This document shows, one piece after another, positions 59,101-64,000 of a DNA stretch of 64,000 nt. A program made the translations under genes and the position numbers. The notes beneath the pieces were generated by a model, which saw only the letters and a program-made list of their open reading frames with translations, did no database searches and was not told where the DNA came from. The stretch lies in NCBI GenBank assembly GCA_016858145.1, contig JAEHOE010000037.1, positions 682,001 to 746,000 on the forward strand. The letters are read 5' to 3'. This DNA is from Edaphochlamys debaryana (Eukaryota > Chlorophyta > Chlorophyceae > Chlamydomonadales). Each line of letters starts with the position of its first letter. Within the stretch, counting starts at the first letter, position 1.

Positions 59101-62100
59101 GGGTGATGGGCTGAGAGCCGATGCGCACCTCCGCAAAGGCCAGGCGATCCCCGCAGCTGGAGGGCGAAGGGGGAGAGGCGACAGTGAGCCTGGTGACAGC
59201 TAGAGTGGGTTTCCAATGTCCAGGTGCCTTTGTTCGCTCACCAGTCCCGACGGTTGTAGAGCTTCACCCGCTGCACGTCGAGGGGTGCACCAAGGTCAAC
59301 GGCAAGCCAGGGGTTGGGCTCACTGAAGCCGTTCGAGGAGTCCAACGAGTGGAAGAGGTCGGCCAGGTTTCCATCAAACGCCTGTGCGGGCCAGTTGGTG
59401 CTGTACACGCTTGACGCGTACGCGGGCTTCCCCAGTGCTACGTCCGGAGCTGGTGCCAGCCCTGCACCAAAAGGAAGGCGTCAGGGCAAGGTCAGATGTC
59501 TGCGCAGATCCAGAGGGCTGGCAGATGGTAGGCATGCCGGAGCGCCTCTGCTTGGTGGTGATGGACATGTGGCTGTGCCGTACACTGCCGTGCGCTGAGC
59601 GGCAGGCGCTGGCGAGCTGGTCCCGATGCGACGGCTGCACCCAAGGCGAGCGGCTCGAGAGGCAGCCGCCCGCTGACAGACCAATCATATACAATCCACC
59701 AACAAACGAGGCTTCTTCTGGCCCATGGACCCAAGCCCTGGTGGCACTCACCGTCAGGCGAGGGCCAGCCGTACACCTCAATCTCCTCGATGTTGAGGAT
59801 CTGAGTTCCATCTCCTCCCACGGGGCGGAAGTTCTGTAGCGTTGTGATGCGTCCACGACGCACAGGGACTACGGGAATGTCGTAAAGGGCTCCGATGGTG
59901 CCTATGGTAGTCATCTTCCAGACCAGCTCGTTGTCGATGATGTGAGGCGCGTCTGACGCCTGCGTGATGGGCTGCCATCCGATGCGTACCTCCGCGTAAC
60001 CAAGGCGGTCTCCGCAGCTGTGGGGACAGGGGGCGGGAAGGCGTCAACGGGCTGGCATGGGGGAGCATGTAGGGGGATGAGAGGGCAAGGTGAGGAGGTG
60101 CCAGATGCTGAAGGGTGCGTGTACAGTCCAGGAGTGCGGGCGCAAGCTCACCAGTTGTACTCGGTTTTGCGGTTGTAGATCTTGACCCGCTGGATGTCGT
60201 ACGGTCCACCCAGATCCACCGCAAGCCAGGGGTTGGGCTCGGTAAAGCCGGCTGTTGAGTTGGGACCGTGGGAGTGGAAGAGCGTGCTCATGCCCACCAC
60301 GCCCCCATCGACGGCCTTGTCAGGTCCGTAGGTCCAGAGCGCGTCTTGGCCACCACCAAAATCATAAACACTGGAGGCGAAGGCCGCCTTGCCGAGCGCC
60401 ACGTTGGGGACGAGCGCTGCGGACAGAACACGAGAGAGAGTTAGGAGTGGAGAGGTGCTCAGACCGGGGTCGGGGTCGGGTTCCGGCTGTTGGGGTTGTG
60501 AGGCTCATCGTGTGACACCTACCCATCGGCCAGCCGTACACCTCCAGCTCCTGGATGTTTAGCACCCAGTCGTCTTGATAACCGGTTGGGTTGAAGTTCT
60601 GGAGGGTGACGATGCGTCCTTGACGGACGGACAACCCAATGTCATAGATGGCTCCGTTGTAGCTGGCGTTGGTCATCTTCCAGACCAGCTCGTTGTCCGT
60701 AATGTGTGCAGCGTCGGCCGCCTGCGTGATGGGCTGCCAGCCTATGCGAACCTCCGCAAAAGCTAGGCGCCAACCGCAGCTGTGGGGTCAGAGGGTAGGA
60801 AAGCGTCACTAGGCTGGCGCGAGGACGCACGCAGGGCAAACCAATGCCGGTACCGCATCACAGAAGCGGGTACTCACTCAAGATCGCGGTTGTAGAGCTT
60901 GAACCGGTTGATGTAGTAGGATGCGCCATGGTCCACGGCAAGCCATGGGGTGCGCATCGCGTTGGTTGTGTGCATGAGGTAGGTGATGCCGGTCGTCCGT
61001 CCATCGACAGCCTTCTCGGGGCCGTACGAGTTGCCAAGATCCCAGCCGTAGCCCACGTACACGCTTGATGCGTAGGCGTACTTCCCGCGGGCCACGTTGG
61101 TTGCGTTGGGGGGCGCTGCGCAACAGGACACATCAGCAGCACCAGTGTTGTGAGGCTTGGGTTCCCCAGACGCAGGTCCCTAAACCTCCGGGTTGCCAGG
61201 CTGGCAAAAGGAGTCACGAACGCCGCACATGCATGGCCCCAGGACTCCATGGGCGTAAACCCCGCTGCCTACCCGGAGCCACGGCTGGCACGACTATGGG
61301 CGGGCCAGCTGCTGGTGTCACAACAGCTTTGTTAGAGCCGTTCACGAGCAGCATGAAGGCGTCAGTGTAGGTCGAGTTGCTGGATTCCGTGGAATACCTG
61401 CGTCCACGAGCAAGAGACCCGAGCGATTTGAGCGGCATGTACACGGTGATCGATCCATACCAAAGCGGCAATAGTACTTACTCCTCAGAGGCAAAGACGT
61501 ATCGAAAGGTAAGGTTCCCCGTGGACTTGGCTCTGACCTGCGTGTGGGACAGGAGACACAGTTCATCGTGGCGAAGGTGACCTGCACTGCATGCCAGGCT
61601 CGCTCGGGACCGTCTGCGCCACCCCTGGTCCCCACAGGGCTGTAGTAGCCCACACACCTGCAAGGTGAGCGCGGCAGCATCACTCGAGTTGATGCCGTAC
61701 ACAGCTGCGATGTCCGCATCTCCGGGCAGGCCCCAGGCGCCTCCGGCGCCGCTGCTGCTGCTCGAGGTACTGAGGGACAGGTTGGCGAATCCCGAGGAGA
61801 GCACCACGCAGCCATTGACCAGATCCCCGTACAGGGCGTGGTTGTCCCCAAACTGCACGTAGCCAGCCGCCCCTGCTGCGCCAACGTAGTTAGCACTCAA
61901 GATGTCGAAGGAGCCTGGATCCACCAGTTTTGCAGCATATGTCAGAGCGTCGAGGGCGGTGACAGAGCCGCGGGTCGTGGTCTGCTGGGAGGGGGTCCGC
62001 CGGGAAGGGGGCCGGGTAAGGACTGAGGAGCACGGCGTTGAGAGAGGATGGGGTGCCAAAGCTGCCCCCCAAATGCAGAAGTTACATTAGGCTCTAATCG

Positions 62101-62347
62101 CAGGTTGGGATTCCTGGGTCAAGCCCCCGCCCACAGCCGGGCCCCCTGGGGCGGGGCCCGGTGGCGCAATACCCCACGCGCAAGTAAGGGCCGCGGTGCC
62201 ACCTGTCGGCGCGCGGCCGCATCCATCCAGCCAGCTCACTTGTTGAAGTGACCGTCGCGTCGGACTCCCGCGGCTCCCATGAGCCGGTTCCATCCAGCAC
62301 GCGAGGATGCAAGCACCGAATGCCAACAACAGGTCCCGCGGCTTCAT
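56191..62347 (-). CDS. Large secreted adhesin-like protein: split choice-of-anchor-L, 3 discoidin-like and 4 HYR domains
   Basis: ATG at 62347 gives a signal peptide (MKPRDLLLAFGACILACWME...AHG). Exons then read leftwards to TAG at 56193-56191. Order: N-terminal half of a choice-of-anchor-L domain (61984-61330: TYAAKLVDPGSFDILSANYV, NGCVVLSSG, NLTFRYVFASEE, DAFMLLVNGS). Next come three F5/8-type (discoidin/fucolectin-like) domains (about 61131-60530, 60420-59755, 59460-58895), each with a KAYASSVY / AVDG / PWLAVDLG / YNR / NELVWKM / LNIQELEVYGWP pattern. Then the C-terminal half of the anchor-L domain (58770-58400: GGYTTVLTTATVPVLANDIV, DNYFDSAVFIEAGS). A Cys-rich knot (58300-58100), four HYR domains (57936-57005: repeated FFPVGTTVV-C-A-D-GN) and a beta-rich end follow. 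It is probably an extracellular, sugar-binding matrix or adhesion protein. Small exon edges are approximate. Confidence 0.85.
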
Positions 62348-63819
62348 TGCGATGTCGCCACCAGCCGAAGCTGTGTCAAGGAACGGTGTTCAGCTGCAAG
62401 GAGGTCAAAAAACAAGGCCGTAAGGCTAGCGGCGAGCACCAGCGCGAGAGAGCTGTCGACGACAGACGACTTGGTGTGCATCCGGGCGCACCTGGACAGG
62501 TTGCACCTGGTGAGAAGGTCTACTACTTGGTCCTTGGTCAGAGTGGGCGGGAGGTGGCGGACGTCGCGGATGCCCAAATGCTATCTTTGTCTGGCAAGGC
62601 CTCAGCCTATGTCTGGTTGTGCAGGTGGTGCCTCGCTGCAACCTTATGTAGTACGTACTCTGCGTGTGCGGGCGAGCGTACGGATGTCCCGCAGGCGCCC
62701 TGTCAGACCGGGGCACCGCTACCCTCTGCTGCGTGCCTCCTAACGCAGCTGCCGTTCTACCCCGCTCTACCCCGCCTTGATGTCCCCCAGCCTATTGTCC
62801 CCAAGTTTCCTATGGGTCGGCTTTGGCACATAGCTTGTACCGGTATTGGAAGTGGGCATCGATTAGCCCAAACCTGCCGATCCATGCAAGCCCCCCGACC
62901 CTGGCTCGGCACCGTGAGAGAGTCAGAGAGAGACATTACACAGGCTGATGGGGGTGCACTCGCTTGCAATGCACTCCTGTTGTAGAACCCCCGGCAACCC
63001 CTGCAGCGCAGGGGTGCCCCACACGGACCCTTCGGTGCTGTCAAACCAAGACAGCAACGTCTAATAAGGCCCACAGTCTCTTGAGTTCCCTCCCTACCAC
63101 TGGCCTGCACCTCCCAGGGAGGACAGTGGGCTAAGCCAGCCTCCAAAACGTTGAACACGAGCAACACCGCCACCGTGTTTGAGTTCTAGGTTGGGCCACG
63201 AATGCCACTATTAGACTCTGGCTTCGTGGCTTCAGAGCACCTTCGCCCGCCCCCACTTGGTGTTGAAGAGCAACCGCGCAGTCAACCCCCTGCGCGCACC
63301 CGCCTATGCATTATGCTGCACCCTGGCACACACTTGCCCAAGCAGCAAACATGCAAACGCGGACCTAAGAAAGCACACCGAAGCAACACCCGTCACACCA
63401 GGCATCATACAGCTCCGGCCTCAAAGTAGGGCTCACGTCTAGACTCCTCACGCAGTCGGAAGGAGCAAGCAGCTGACGCCTTCAAGGCTTTCGCACGCCA
63501 AAGCCCATACGCCCACTCCCATGGGCCATGGCCAGTGCGGGCACGACCGCTCAGTCCTCTAGAGCTGGCAGCCTACCCGCTACTCCCTAGTTGCCCCCGT
63601 CGCAGCCGAACTAGATGCGGCTCATCGCTCACCAAGCTCCAAGCTCAGCGTGGATCTGCATCCATGAACACTGAACACTGCTGCACCTGCACGAAGTTGG
63701 ACAGGTGCTGCCCACCCTCCTCCAGGTTAGCCGCACGGCCAAGGAAACCAAGCCTCCAGGGCCCTCCCCGCCTTTGCAGCCCTCACAAGCCGCTCCTGCA
63801 CCCGACGCCCCGCGCGGCC
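62348..63819. other. Upstream region of the secreted adhesin-like gene
   Basis: It should hold that gene's promoter and leader and the 3' UTR of the gene entering from the right. Long frames at 62248-62985 show no domain. Confidence 0.5.
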
Positions 63820-64000
63820 TTAGAGCGACGGCAGCGGCTCCCCGTTCGCCAGCGGCCCGCCGCCGCCGCCCGAGTCCCTGCCTCCCCCCTCCGCCGCGCG
63901 CTGCAGGCTCTGCAGCACCAGCGTCAGCGGCTCCTCGCGCCACACGTGTCGCCATGCGGTCCAGCGGGTGGGGTCGCAGCCCAGCTCGTAGAAGCGCTCC
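63820..64000 (-). CDS. 3' end of a gene entering from the right edge, unknown product
   Basis: On the - strand the frame from the edge reads ERFYELGCDPTRWTAWRHVW, then LTLVLQSLQRAAEGGG and a Gly-rich tail ending in PLPSL and TAA at 63822-63820. Good codon structure and a stop suggest a true C-terminus of about 60 residues. I do not recognise the protein. Confidence 0.6.
   Translation of the reverse strand, partial: ERFYELGCDPTRWTAWRHVWREEPLTLVLQSLQRAAEGGGRDSGGGGGPLANGEPLPSL

Noticed and set aside
62248..62985. A 245-codon + strand frame upstream of the adhesin-like gene
   Set aside because: It overlaps the adhesin-like signal peptide exon antisense and shows no domain or codon pattern.
1..64000. 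CRISPR arrays, bacterial operons or phage modules
   Set aside because: Spliceosomal introns run through every recognised gene. The only regular repeat array has no unique spacers.

Overview
This is a GC-rich, intron-dense nuclear window from a green alga of the Chlamydomonas/Volvox (volvocine) group. The evidence is short GT-AG introns throughout, flagellar genes (IFT172 and an outer-dynein-arm docking-complex coiled-coil protein), a Tab2-type chloroplast translation factor, algal extracellular-matrix-like proteins and a TGTAA polyadenylation motif. It is not prokaryotic. Most long open frames are chance products of the high GC content. The gene models below were assembled by joining exons in phase by eye.

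Layout. 1-6102 (-): 5' two thirds of IFT172. 6531-9905 (+): ODA3-like docking-complex protein, head to head with IFT172 across 428 bp. 11803-14013 (+): TAB2-like factor. 15795-22878 (-): ankyrin-repeat TRPV-like cation channel. 24126-30327 (-): DEAD-box RNA helicase with a very long Ala/Gln-rich tail. 30851-30935 (-): intron-containing tRNA-Ala(UGC), with a decayed copy at 31616. About 32390-39510: a 7 kb satellite with 232-bp monomers in a higher-order pattern. 40096-41700 (-): a decayed LINE reverse-transcriptase 3' end interrupted by a 713-bp DNA-transposon-like insert. 42939-45564 (+): secreted SGNH/PC-esterase-like protein. 46830-49554 (+): RmlD/MAT2B-type short-chain reductase with three apparent GC-AG introns. 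50190-52514 (+): coiled-coil protein. 53983-55361 (-): small protein with a C-terminal zinc-binding-like motif. 56191-62347 (-): large secreted adhesin-like protein (split choice-of-anchor-L domain, three discoidin-like domains, four HYR domains). 63820-64000 (-): 3' end of another gene.

The left part is gene-dense and functionally coherent: IFT172 carries ciliary cargo, and the docking-complex protein is itself a ciliary component. The middle (31-42 kb) is repeat-dominated. The right part holds genes for secreted or surface proteins. The most unusual items are the higher-order satellite, the nested transposon with a diagnostic target-site duplication, and the domain-in-domain architecture of the 56-62 kb protein.
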